Shown: piece by piece, positions 1 through 9,136 of the stretch
How the letters are laid out: the number at the start of each line of letters is the position of its first letter
Position numbering within the stretch: position 1 is the first letter of the stretch
Source of the DNA: a virus
Length of the DNA: 61,703 nucleotides
Direction: 5' to 3' (one strand)
Virus record (IMG/VR): IMGVR_UViG_3300017605_000032
Location: 1-61,703 of that record
Program-made: the position numbers and the translations under genes
Notes under the pieces: generated by a model
Databases searched by the model: none
Seen by the model: only the letters and a program-made list of their open reading frames with translations
Told to the model about the DNA's origin: nothing

Positions 1-830
1 AAATTCCTCTTATTCTGAACCTGTGCAAAGTTCTTACTCTCTCCGTAGCTTGATGGGACATATAGGAAGTTAGCATTTGTGAAGTCTCCCTCAGATGGTA
101 TATCTAAAGTTGGTTGATAAACAGTTAATGTGGGGGTTTGTTCTAATTGTGCCCCCCAAATGTAAATCCCTGAAACACCATCTCCTACGTATGAAGATAC
201 TCCTGAATTTGGACTTGGCGAAACAAAAATATTATTTGTAGCATTTGTTATAGTATATCTAAAGTTACATCTATAAAAACCATTTGCTTCAACGGTACTT
301 GAAACAGTAAATGAAGCATCAGTATTACTAAATGTGCCGTTGATTAAATCAAACCATGTAAATTTAGATGTGCCATCAGTTATTCCTAGTAGTATAAATT
401 GTCTTGTCCCACTATACTTTGCATAAATAGAAAAATTAACAACTGTACCAATAGGTAAATTTGTACCTGCTGAACCCTGGGATGTAAATACAGGGTGTGT
501 TAAAGATGCTGTAACGGTTTCTGTAATTTTATCAGCAGTTAAAGTTCCGTTTGGTGCAGTTGTGTTATTTGCAGAAATAGTAATATTTAGTTTACTCCAA
601 TAAGCATTATCAAACTCCTCACTGTAATTAAGTAAGTTTCTTCTAGGAGGAAAAGTAGTCTTCAATATATTATATCCTAACTTTCTTGAAATCTCTCTTA
701 TATTCTCAACATTAGCGGAGAAGTCTTGTGTGATTCCACCGTTTAGTACTGCTCTGTTGTAAGTCCTCTCCATTGCTTTTTCTGATGGAGATTTACCTTC
801 TTTGATTATATTTAATTTTCTATTTCCCAT
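1..830 (-). CDS. Tail fibre / lectin-like protein, partial (C-terminus beyond window)
   Basis: An uninterrupted minus-strand frame runs from an ATG at 830 off the left edge (at least 276 codons). The N-terminal 60 residues are charged (starting MGNRKLNIIKEGKSPSEKAM) and look like an attachment region. They are followed by a segment beginning RRNLLNYSEEFDNAYWSKLN and continuing through TAPNGTLTADKITE. This pattern is common in phage tail fibres and predicts a jelly-roll, carbohydrate-binding-like domain; the WGAQLE motif near the edge is also typical. It starts 10 bases after the stop of the larger fibre gene, so the two are probably co-transcribed. Inferred role: host-surface binding. The C-terminal receptor-binding part is not in the window, so specificity cannot be judged. 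Confidence 0.75.
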   Translation of the reverse strand, partial: MGNRKLNIIKEGKSPSEKAMERTYNRAVLNGGITQDFSANVENIREISRKLGYNILKTTFPPRRNLLNYSEEFDNAYWSKLNITISANNTTAPNGTLTADKITETVTASLTHPVFTSQGSAGTNLPIGTVVNFSIYAKYSGTRQFILLGITDGTSKFTWFDLINGTFSNTDASFTVSSTVEANGFYRCNFRYTITNATNNIFVSPSPNSGVSSYVGDGVSGIYIWGAQLEQTPTLTVYQPTLDIPSEGDFTNANFLYVPSSYGESKNFAQVQNKRN

Positions 831-840
831 AACTATCTGA

Positions 841-3800
841 TTAGATTGAAGTTAGACTTCCATACAGGTGAAATTCTTCTGTAACCCCTACTATATTATC
901 TATTCCTACAAGAGAATATTGTTCTGCTGTTGTAGGAGTTTCAAATGATGAATATCTTAGAGTTGTTCCAGACCCTGTAAAAGTAATTTGTCCTGTTCCT
1001 CTTTGTAATACTTCACAATTAAATCCTGAAGGTAATCCTGAAGGTATTGTTAGAGTTATTGCTGCAGCATTAGTAAATATGATTTGTAATCCATTATCTG
1101 TAGATAATAGTGTATATGTAGTACCTGTTTGTATATTAGTAGTTAAAGATGGTGAAGGTCCTGTAGAAACAGAACCATTTGCCATTAAATATTCAGTGGC
1201 TAAACCACCTGTTTTCTTAATTGTATTAGCATTTAAAGAACCATTAACTTGGAATATATCTACTCCATTATTTGTAGTTCCACCTACTATAACAGTACCA
1301 CTAGAAGAAGAAGCTCCTCTATTTAACCATAAAGGTTTATTTGCAACACCTGTTTGCATTGACTGTATAAATCCATATTGAGAAGTAGTATCAAATCCTA
1401 TTCTAGTTCCTGCAGGACTTCCATCACCAGGATCAGCAGTACCTCCATAAAATAATCCTGAACCACTTACTAAAAATTTAGTACCAGTATAAGAAATTGT
1501 TCCACCAATTAATACATTACCACCATTAGGGTTTAATCCTAATTCTAATGCATTATTACTTAACCTTCCATAACTTTGAATAGTAGCTAAATTTAAATTA
1601 ACACTATTTGAACCAAAAGCTAATGAAGTATATGTATCATCAACAGTTAATTTTAAAACACCACTACCTATTGCTGAAGAATAATTACCATTTATATTAG
1701 CTGAACCAGCAACTTGTAATCTATCAATTCCATTATCGACAATTGTATTAAGTAATGTATTACCATTAATTGAAATTCTCAATTTAGTAAGGTCATTAAT
1801 AGCAAGTGAAATAGGAGACGTTATATTTGTTGTTCTAACTACAATACCACTTGCATCACTACCATAAATACCACCTAATTCAGTTGAACCACTACCTCTA
1901 AAATGTACCGAACCACCAGCAGAACCTTCTAAAGTTATATTAGAAAAACCAGCAGAAATTCTAGGACTATTTGTTCCAACACCTATTAAACTATTAGAAC
2001 TTCCAGTAACAATTAAATTACCAGTTATTTTAGTACTACCATTTACTTGTAATTTATTAGTAACATCATCAGTAGTTGTACCTATTAATGTATTACCACC
2101 ATTTTTAATAGTTAGATGATCAGTAATACCATTTCCTAGACCAATACTAAAATCTAAACCTCCACTACCTACAATACCCATTGACCATTTAGAAGTAGTA
2201 TCAAACCCTATACGAGGATGATACTGTCCACTTCCATAATCTAAATAACCAAAACTAACTGATTTGCCACCAGGTGTTGAAATAAAGCTAGGTGCTGAAT
2301 TTACATTAAATAAACCATCAACATTATATGAAGGAGAGAAATTAGATGAAGCAGATAATGTACCGTTACCTCTAACATAAAATTTTAATTGACCAATACC
2401 ATTCATTCCTTGAAAAATAGTATTATCATCACTTCCTGAGCCTTGTCTTATTGTTAAGGCATTATTAACATTATTAGTTAATATTTCAGGATTTGGTGTT
2501 GAACTATTATATGCACTTTGTAATGTGACAGTACTTAGAGTAGATACACTACCATCTGCCATTAAATATTGAGAAGCAGTACCTAAAGGAATCTTATAAC
2601 CTGCTGCTGTAACTAATGAAGAGAATGTTTTAGCTCCGACTATTGTTTCTGTACCTGAGAGATGCACTACTGTAGAATCATCTGCCTTAGTTAAGAGTCC
2701 AGGAACTGTAGGTAAATCTGCTGTACCTGAAAGATCTCCTGCTAGTTTAAGTACACCTTTGACTGTTGGGGTAGCATCTCCTACTGAAACTAAACTACCT
2801 CCAGAAGATGTTCCTCCTATAGTACCAACTATGATGAATTGAGTTTCATCAGAGAAATCTGTTACACTCTCTTTAAATATAATTCTAGCTATTTCTATTA
2901 CTAATCCTTCAGGAACAATAGCATTTGTAAATGAATGCGTATATACATTAGCCTTAGCAATATCTAAAGTTGTGAATGCTGCTGATGTAGAATGTTCTCC
3001 ATCTTGTATAAAAATACCTCCTCTAACTCCTACGAGAACCCTCTTTACAGAATATGATCCCACATCTAGAGTATCTCTTAGAGTAGTTGTAGTGTTATAG
3101 AAAGATTGATTAATAGCAACTCCTTCAGCTAAATCTGTCCATAAAGTGTGAATAACTGGAGCAGATGTATCAGTTAAGAAGTTTGCATCTATACTTACAA
3201 AGTCCACTATATTATCTCCTAGGTAATTAAACTTATCTACAGAAGATGAATTTGTAGGATTTGTAAGTGTTCTCCAATTTATAGATATACCTGTAATTAC
3301 TCCAGGATTAGTATTGAGTGTAGGAGTACCTATATTATATCCTACAGTTATATCTGTTGCTGTAGTAACAGTTATTCTATCTAGATCATTTAAATTAGCT
3401 AGAATTGGTTGTGAGAACACATTTCTAGCTCCAGGGGTTACTCCCCCTAAAAAGGTAATACTTGAACCAGATTTAACTACAGTTGTAAACCCTAACTGTA
3501 CTACAGCAGAGTTTTCTATAAAACTATCAGGAGAAGACACCACTCCTCCTTGTATATCATATCCTAAATACCTAACATAAATACCATCAGAAACTATAGG
3601 GTCTGTATTTGTATTTAATCCAGTGGCTGTTATTAATTCTGTTAAGGGATATGGGAGTTCTGTAAAGGATCTAATTGCTGTATTAGGGTCTACATCTATT
3701 TCAAATAGTTTATCCCAAAATAAAGCATTGTCTACAATTCCTATAGTAATGGTGTTAGCATCAAAAACATCTAATTTAAATTGATCAGTCTTATCTACTA

Positions 3801-4230
3801 TACCTGTTCTAGCATACAGTCTAGCACCTCTTACAAAAGAATCATCAGTGTAGTCTTTTAATAGGGTTTCTAATGCTAATAACATAGCATCTATTTCAGC
3901 CTGTGTATAATAAGGAAGAGTAGATGGTAGTGTTTGGCTATATATAATAACTACAAAGTCAGTAGGTTCTAGAGTATCTAGTATTGTTACAGTATTAGGA
4001 GGAGTTAGAGTATATTGACTTTCACTTAAAGGACCAACTCCTTTTACTCCTACTAAAAAAACCTGAGCATAATTTTCACTTGTTGTAAATACTTGAGAGC
4101 CTGTATATTCAAATTCCTCTTTTCTTAAAATCCCTGGAGAAGATTGAAGAGCTGTTAATTGATAACCTATACTTTTTACCTGTTTAATAAGGTTTAATAT
4201 AAGATTGTTATCTTCTTTTGTATTAGACAT
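841..4230 (-). CDS. Large tail fibre protein with repeated GxxLIGTTxDxxxDxLQVNGS-type modules
   Basis: This 1129-residue protein is rich in Ser, Thr, Gly and Asn, with no signal peptide or membrane segment. The N-terminal third has fibre-anchor features (for example ALLKDYTDDSFVRGARLYAR at about 120-140). The middle and C-terminal parts carry repeated beta-structured modules: GNTLIGTTTDDVTNKLQVNG near 711, GNTLLNTIVDNGIDRLQVAG near 823 and VIVGGTTNNGVDIFQVNGS near 977. The phrase YLMADGSVS / YLMANGSVS occurs twice. Such modules are typical of long trimeric tail fibres of Bacteroidota phages. It is the first gene after a 141-base gap with an inverted repeat and a candidate promoter, and is followed by a second fibre gene. 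Role in adsorption is inferred from composition and position. Confidence 0.8.
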   Translation of the reverse strand: MSNTKEDNNLILNLIKQVKSIGYQLTALQSSPGILRKEEFEYTGSQVFTTSENYAQVFLVGVKGVGPLSESQYTLTPPNTVTILDTLEPTDFVVIIYSQTLPSTLPYYTQAEIDAMLLALETLLKDYTDDSFVRGARLYARTGIVDKTDQFKLDVFDANTITIGIVDNALFWDKLFEIDVDPNTAIRSFTELPYPLTELITATGLNTNTDPIVSDGIYVRYLGYDIQGGVVSSPDSFIENSAVVQLGFTTVVKSGSSITFLGGVTPGARNVFSQPILANLNDLDRITVTTATDITVGYNIGTPTLNTNPGVITGISINWRTLTNPTNSSSVDKFNYLGDNIVDFVSIDANFLTDTSAPVIHTLWTDLAEGVAINQSFYNTTTTLRDTLDVGSYSVKRVLVGVRGGIFIQDGEHSTSAAFTTLDIAKANVYTHSFTNAIVPEGLVIEIARIIFKESVTDFSDETQFIIVGTIGGTSSGGSLVSVGDATPTVKGVLKLAGDLSGTADLPTVPGLLTKADDSTVVHLSGTETIVGAKTFSSLVTAAGYKIPLGTASQYLMADGSVSTLSTVTLQSAYNSSTPNPEILTNNVNNALTIRQGSGSDDNTIFQGMNGIGQLKFYVRGNGTLSASSNFSPSYNVDGLFNVNSAPSFISTPGGKSVSFGYLDYGSGQYHPRIGFDTTSKWSMGIVGSGGLDFSIGLGNGITDHLTIKNGGNTLIGTTTDDVTNKLQVNGSTKITGNLIVTGSSNSLIGVGTNSPRISAGFSNITLEGSAGGSVHFRGSGSTELGGIYGSDASGIVVRTTNITSPISLAINDLTKLRISINGNTLLNTIVDNGIDRLQVAGSANINGNYSSAIGSGVLKLTVDDTYTSLAFGSNSVNLNLATIQSYGRLSNNALELGLNPNGGNVLIGGTISYTGTKFLVSGSGLFYGGTADPGDGSPAGTRIGFDTTSQYGFIQSMQTGVANKPLWLNRGASSSSGTVIVGGTTNNGVDIFQVNGSLNANTIKKTGGLATEYLMANGSVSTGPSPSLTTNIQTGTTYTLLSTDNGLQIIFTNAAAITLTIPSGLPSGFNCEVLQRGTGQITFTGSGTTLRYSSFETPTTAEQYSLVGIDNIVGVTEEFHLYGSLTSI

Positions 4231-4371
4231 ATTATTAATTATTTTAATTAATTATTTCACTAATTAATAACTAAATTACTTATTATCATTAAATTAGGGT
4301 TTTGTAGTCAAATATAAATATTATATACTTAAACTATAAAACCCTAATAAACTAAACCCTGTATAATATAG
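4231..4371 (-). promoter_or_regulatory. Intergenic regulatory region before the fibre genes: 10-bp inverted repeat and TATATTTG box
   Basis: The 141-base gap between the nuclease-cargo gene and the fibre gene is very AT-rich. A perfect 10-bp inverted repeat (ttagggtttt at 4294-4303, aaaaccctaa at 4338-4347) encloses, on the minus strand, TATATTTG at 4309-4316. This matches the TAnnTTTG -7 consensus of Bacteroidota primary sigma factors. A matching -33 TTTG is not clear. The inverted repeat has no long T-run, so it fits an operator or a weak terminator less clearly than it fits a promoter region; all three remain possible. Confidence 0.4.
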
Positions 4372-7300
4372 CTATTGTCTTCTTGATTCTGCTGTAACTG
4401 TACCTCCCATTTCTTTATATAAATCTGGAGTTAGATAAGGCATTACTTCTGTAAATATTTGAGAACCTACTGGAATGATATTTAGAAATTGCTTAGTAGG
4501 GTGTGTCTTATCCAATAGTTCTTGATCATTAGTTATTCTTCCATAACCCTCATCTGCTAAGCTATCAAATATCCTAGCTACCTTATCAAGCAATCCTAGA
4601 GCAGGTATAATAGAACCTTTAGTCATAGAGTTTGCAGATACTGGGTTATAGTAGAATGACACCTCTTCAACAGTTTTATTAACTAGTTTCATCCAGAACT
4701 TGTAGTTATTTTTCTCTGCAAGAGTAGCATCTTTAGGAGGTCTAGCAGCTTTAGCAGCTAATAACATTCCCATAAGCCCTAACAATAAACCTAGTTCTTT
4801 GAATTGATTAGAGATAGCAGTTCTCATTACATCATAGAATTCTTCCTCTGTAATTTCTAGTTCTTGACCAGTCTTTTTATAATACTCTTCTTTCTTCTCT
4901 GCAAGCATCTCATCAAGGATTTTTAATCCTTCTTCAGTACCATTAACTATGTGTCTTATCTGAAGGATATTTTTAAATCCTAGCTTAGACCATGTTTTTA
5001 TAAAAGCTCTTCCTCTACCATACTCCCAAGAGTCTAATTCAGGGTTCTTTTTAAGATCCATAGTTCTTACATGTACTTGTTTAGGAATCCACCCTTTAAA
5101 CATCATAAATGAATTAAGCATAGTATCTCTTCTGAATCCTGCTTTGTTATCAGAATTCATCTGTCCTGAAAGATTTCTTCCATACTCTATAATCTTAGTT
5201 CTGAATTTGGCTAATTCTTCATCAGATACTCCAGGAATAGAAATCTCTCCATCTTTAAACTCAACCTTATGAATTAGAGATTCTTTTTCTTTAAGTTGTT
5301 TTACTCTATCATTAAAAGTAGACTCTAATTCTTTTCTTTCTTTATTAGACATTTTTAAGTTTCCATTAGAGTCTTTAGCATATTTCTTGATACTATCTTC
5401 CCTTTTTAGTTGTTGTCTAATGTTTACAAGATTACCATCTTTAATCATAGTGTTATCTAAGAAACTCTTAGCATTAGCCCATTCTAATAGTCTTTCAGGA
5501 AAGCTATTGGTAGCCATCATAACATCTGTAAAAGAAAACTCTGATACATAATTTAATATTCCTTGATCTCTAGCAATTTGTCTTCTTTTAATCTCTGATA
5601 CATCTTCATTAAGAGGGAGTACATAATCCAATAGAGCTTTCTCCTTAGTAGATAATACTCCATATGCAGTAATTTTAGCACTGTTTCTTCTAAACTCTTG
5701 GTTAGTGTACATATCTCCATTATTAATAAATGCTTGGAAATTATAACCCATGTAGTTAGCAGCACCTATCAAAGGTTTTAAACCAACAGCTAATGCCTTA
5801 ACTAGGGTATCTGCTGTGCTTAATCCTTTCTTAATAGATACTACTTTCTCCTGTGCTCTTTCTTCATTCTTAATAACCTTTCCTGCTGCTGAAGCAATAG
5901 TTATATTTCCTACAGAGTTAAGATCTTGTTCTATGTTATATAGAGCATCATCCATAATAGCTCTAAGGATATCAGCATTTTTATTCTCAGTTTTATTAAC
6001 CTCTAAATTTCCTAATTCATCAAACTTAACTTTGTTACCTTCCAGTATCAATGAACCTTTTGCTTTCTCTACAGAGTGTAGAACATCTAAAGTAGCTTCT
6101 AGATTCTTATTAGCTTCAAACTGTTCTAAAGCTTGTATCCACAGTACTCCCATTTTATTAAGGTCTGTAGATAGTTGTTTTACATCTTTATTGGTACTAG
6201 TAAAAAATTTAGGTAGTTCTCTTCTAACTTCTCCTGTTTCAGGATCTATTTTAGAGAAACTATTTTGTTCATTATCTCTAAGAGTATATAGGTCTTTAGC
6301 AAATGATGCAGATTCTTTTAAGATACTCTCTGTATTAGAGAACTTCTGAAGAATAGAAGCTTCAATAAGAGGTAAGAATGATGATCCTTGTTTATTTAAA
6401 TACCCCATATCTTTAGCTCTTTTATTTAAGTCTGTGAAAAATTCCCACACTTTAAAAGCAGCTTCATTTTTACGCATCTCTCTAAACTCTTTAGAATAGA
6501 ATTTCTCCTCATCTATAGATTGATTAATCAGATAAGAGAACTGAAAAGACTTATATCCATTAAATTCCTTACTATCTAGATTGATAGAGTTATTTAACTT
6601 CTTAATTCTACTCTGTCTAATACCTTCATTCTTTTCAAAATCAGAAGAGAATACAGTTTTATTGATTTCATCTATATTTCTATCCAAGTAATCTTTAGCT
6701 AACTGATTATAAGTATCCTTATTGATAATAGACTTTAAGTATTCTTTATCTTCAGTTGTCTTAGCATCTTCCATTTTATCCCAGAATTCTTTATCAAATC
6801 TCTTGATAAGATGTATTCCTGAAGGACTTACTTTTCCTATAAGGTCAAATGCTTTCTTTCCTTGTTTAGCAGCTTCTTGTTCTAGGGGAACAAGCAACTT
6901 TCTTAATTCATTAGCTTTGTTTGAAACTTTAATGGAAACTAAACTATTAGTCTGCATTATGAGTTTAGATGCAAGATTTATAATTTTAGAGGATAACTTA
7001 GAGCCTTCTATCAAAGCCTTCTCAAAGGTACTTATAGGGGCTTCAGGAGTAAGAATAGAGTTCTTAGTATTAGGAGAAGTAATGTTCTCTTTTAGGGCTA
7101 ATTGAACCACATATTCATTTTGTAGTTTCTCTATATACTCTAGCATCATTTCTGTCCTTGAGGAAATAGAGTTTAGTTCTGATAGTATCTTCTTACCATT
7201 ATCATCTAAATCATTTCTTTTAAACTGAGATAGATATACATTATCTAATGTTGAGAACTTAGTAGCACTAGCTTTGTAGTCTAATAGGCTTTTAAGCTTA

Positions 7301-9135
7301 TCCTGTACTTCCTCTTTAGACATAGTTGAATAGTCTAATCCTTTAAGTTCTTTTAATATATTAGCTGCATTATCCAAGAAGTCTTTACCTATATTCACTA
7401 ATGGTTCAAAATCTAATTTCATATGTAAGCTACGAATAGCTTTACTGATTTCATTAAGTTTTATATCCTTAGCAAATTTCTCTTCAGGAGATGTAGGAGT
7501 TTTGTACAATTTCTCATACTGAACTCTTAGCTGATTTAGTAATGAATCTATTTTAGGATTGTCTGTAGATTCTGAATTAAGAGGAACTGGTAATAGATGT
7601 AATTCTGTCTTAGTGATATCATTTAAGTTACCTACTTCTAAAGATGTCATTCTCAAACCTTTCTTCTTATCCTTAAGATCTACAGGATAGTAGTTAGCTA
7701 TGAATGGAACCATTCTAGCCTTTCTAATCTGATTAGGATTAGCACCATAGTTCTGCCATATCTTAGTATAATGCCCCATCTGTTGCTTCCATTCCTTTTG
7801 TTTAAACCAAGGAATATCTTCAGAAGTATTTTTATCTACTGTAGTGAATTTCCAGTCTAGTGTATCTATCTTAAATCCTGTTTTTTCATCAGGTTCTATA
7901 GCTGTAAAGTCTACAGTAGAAGCCAGCATTCCCTTTACTTTAGTATCTACAACTTTTCTCTCTACAATAAACCTAGTTCCAGGTTTGTAAGAATCAATAA
8001 GGTTTTTACAGAATTCTTTTAACACCTTAACTTGTTCCATAGTAAGAGTATTCTTAATAGGAATACTATTAGGAGTACTTAACTTATATCCATCCTTATC
8101 TATAAGATTAGTAGAAATATATTCTTCTATAAATTCATGTCCTTTAGAACCCCACTCTCTTTTAGATTCATCATATATCTTTTCTAACTCTGTTCTATCA
8201 GCAGGATTAAATGGAGATTCAGCTTTTACTTTTTCAGTAACAGATCTTTCTACTTTATTTCCTTGAAAAGTATAGTGTCTTTTATCATTAGGAGTTTCAG
8301 GATTTAACTCCATCTCCTTATCATGATTAATGATAGTATCATACATCTTATCAACAGCCTCATTCTTTTGATAGAATACACCTGTAGAAGTTATTTCACT
8401 AACTGTACCATCAGGATTAAGAACCTTTGTAGCTGCTTTCTCAAAAATATCAATGTTAGTTTTTTTATAGACACCTCTCAGATAATCCATAATAGTATTC
8501 CACCAAGAAGAAATTAGATTTCTTTCAGTTTCTTTCATTAGTTCTGGAAACTGTTCTGAGCCTTCAGATTGATTAATAATAACTTCAGATATCAATTTAT
8601 CCACAGCTTCCTTTTTGATCTTCCTAATGTCTGGTTTACCATTAGATAGTTGATAAGCTTTTAAGTTCTTATAGGTATCAAAGGTTTGTTTATAGATTTT
8701 AAACCTATCTATCTTACTTATTAACTCTGTTATTAACTTTGGATTTGTCTGTTCTAGAATAGCTGTAGCCATGTGTACTACTTCTTCTGTAAGGGCAGTA
8801 TCTTCATGACCTTGAGCAACAGCAATAGTCTTCTGAGTTAAATCAGCTAGTCCATTAATACCACCTACTTTAACTTCAGGGTTTCCTTTAAGATACTCAT
8901 TCAATTCCAACATCTTAATTCCCATCTTCTCTGCTGCTTCCTTAACTCTAATTATAGTTTCAGGAGAAGCCTTAGAAGAAGTTTTAGTAGCTAAGTCTTC
9001 TATAGTAGGAAAGTTATCTAACCCATTTTGTTCTTGCCACAAAGAAACCTTTGCAGCAAGAATTATAGGATTAATATTTGATTTTTCTGATAATGCTTGA
9101 AATTCTAGAGAACTTCTATTTACACAATTTGGCAT
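4372..9135 (-). CDS. Virion cargo-type protein with PD-(D/E)XK (RecB/Cas4-like) nuclease domain
   Basis: This is a 1587-residue protein, starting one base after the stop of the giant polymerase gene. Residues about 325-460 hold a convincing RecB/Cas4-type nuclease core: GHEFIEEYI (H333), VERKVVD (E392), STVDF (D409), IDTLDWKFT (D427, K429) and QQMGHYTKIW (QxxxY, Q452-Y456). These are the H, E, D, DxK and QxxxY elements of that family in the right order. Near the N-terminus, LTEEVVHMATAI (E117-H121) resembles a metallopeptidase helix with the first His replaced. Hydrophobic stretches occur in the middle (AVGLKPLIGAANYMGYNF) and near 1446-1462 (LGLLLGLMGMLLAAKAA), and the rest is mostly helical and charged. 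By position it belongs with proteins that are packaged and ejected with the virion RNA polymerase. Possible roles are host DNA degradation or processing of the entering genome. Packaging and function are inferred; the nuclease motif is seen. Confidence 0.75.
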   Translation of the reverse strand: MPNCVNRSSLEFQALSEKSNINPIILAAKVSLWQEQNGLDNFPTIEDLATKTSSKASPETIIRVKEAAEKMGIKMLELNEYLKGNPEVKVGGINGLADLTQKTIAVAQGHEDTALTEEVVHMATAILEQTNPKLITELISKIDRFKIYKQTFDTYKNLKAYQLSNGKPDIRKIKKEAVDKLISEVIINQSEGSEQFPELMKETERNLISSWWNTIMDYLRGVYKKTNIDIFEKAATKVLNPDGTVSEITSTGVFYQKNEAVDKMYDTIINHDKEMELNPETPNDKRHYTFQGNKVERSVTEKVKAESPFNPADRTELEKIYDESKREWGSKGHEFIEEYISTNLIDKDGYKLSTPNSIPIKNTLTMEQVKVLKEFCKNLIDSYKPGTRFIVERKVVDTKVKGMLASTVDFTAIEPDEKTGFKIDTLDWKFTTVDKNTSEDIPWFKQKEWKQQMGHYTKIWQNYGANPNQIRKARMVPFIANYYPVDLKDKKKGLRMTSLEVGNLNDITKTELHLLPVPLNSESTDNPKIDSLLNQLRVQYEKLYKTPTSPEEKFAKDIKLNEISKAIRSLHMKLDFEPLVNIGKDFLDNAANILKELKGLDYSTMSKEEVQDKLKSLLDYKASATKFSTLDNVYLSQFKRNDLDDNGKKILSELNSISSRTEMMLEYIEKLQNEYVVQLALKENITSPNTKNSILTPEAPISTFEKALIEGSKLSSKIINLASKLIMQTNSLVSIKVSNKANELRKLLVPLEQEAAKQGKKAFDLIGKVSPSGIHLIKRFDKEFWDKMEDAKTTEDKEYLKSIINKDTYNQLAKDYLDRNIDEINKTVFSSDFEKNEGIRQSRIKKLNNSINLDSKEFNGYKSFQFSYLINQSIDEEKFYSKEFREMRKNEAAFKVWEFFTDLNKRAKDMGYLNKQGSSFLPLIEASILQKFSNTESILKESASFAKDLYTLRDNEQNSFSKIDPETGEVRRELPKFFTSTNKDVKQLSTDLNKMGVLWIQALEQFEANKNLEATLDVLHSVEKAKGSLILEGNKVKFDELGNLEVNKTENKNADILRAIMDDALYNIEQDLNSVGNITIASAAGKVIKNEERAQEKVVSIKKGLSTADTLVKALAVGLKPLIGAANYMGYNFQAFINNGDMYTNQEFRRNSAKITAYGVLSTKEKALLDYVLPLNEDVSEIKRRQIARDQGILNYVSEFSFTDVMMATNSFPERLLEWANAKSFLDNTMIKDGNLVNIRQQLKREDSIKKYAKDSNGNLKMSNKERKELESTFNDRVKQLKEKESLIHKVEFKDGEISIPGVSDEELAKFRTKIIEYGRNLSGQMNSDNKAGFRRDTMLNSFMMFKGWIPKQVHVRTMDLKKNPELDSWEYGRGRAFIKTWSKLGFKNILQIRHIVNGTEEGLKILDEMLAEKKEEYYKKTGQELEITEEEFYDVMRTAISNQFKELGLLLGLMGMLLAAKAARPPKDATLAEKNNYKFWMKLVNKTVEEVSFYYNPVSANSMTKGSIIPALGLLDKVARIFDSLADEGYGRITNDQELLDKTHPTKQFLNIIPVGSQIFTEVMPYLTPDLYKEMGGTVTAESRRQ

Positions 9136-9136
9136 A

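Noticed and set aside
5816-6349. 177-codon plus-strand frame inside the nuclease-cargo gene
   Set aside because: Antisense to the cargo gene, Ser/Leu-rich as expected from the reverse complement, and has no neighbours on that strand.
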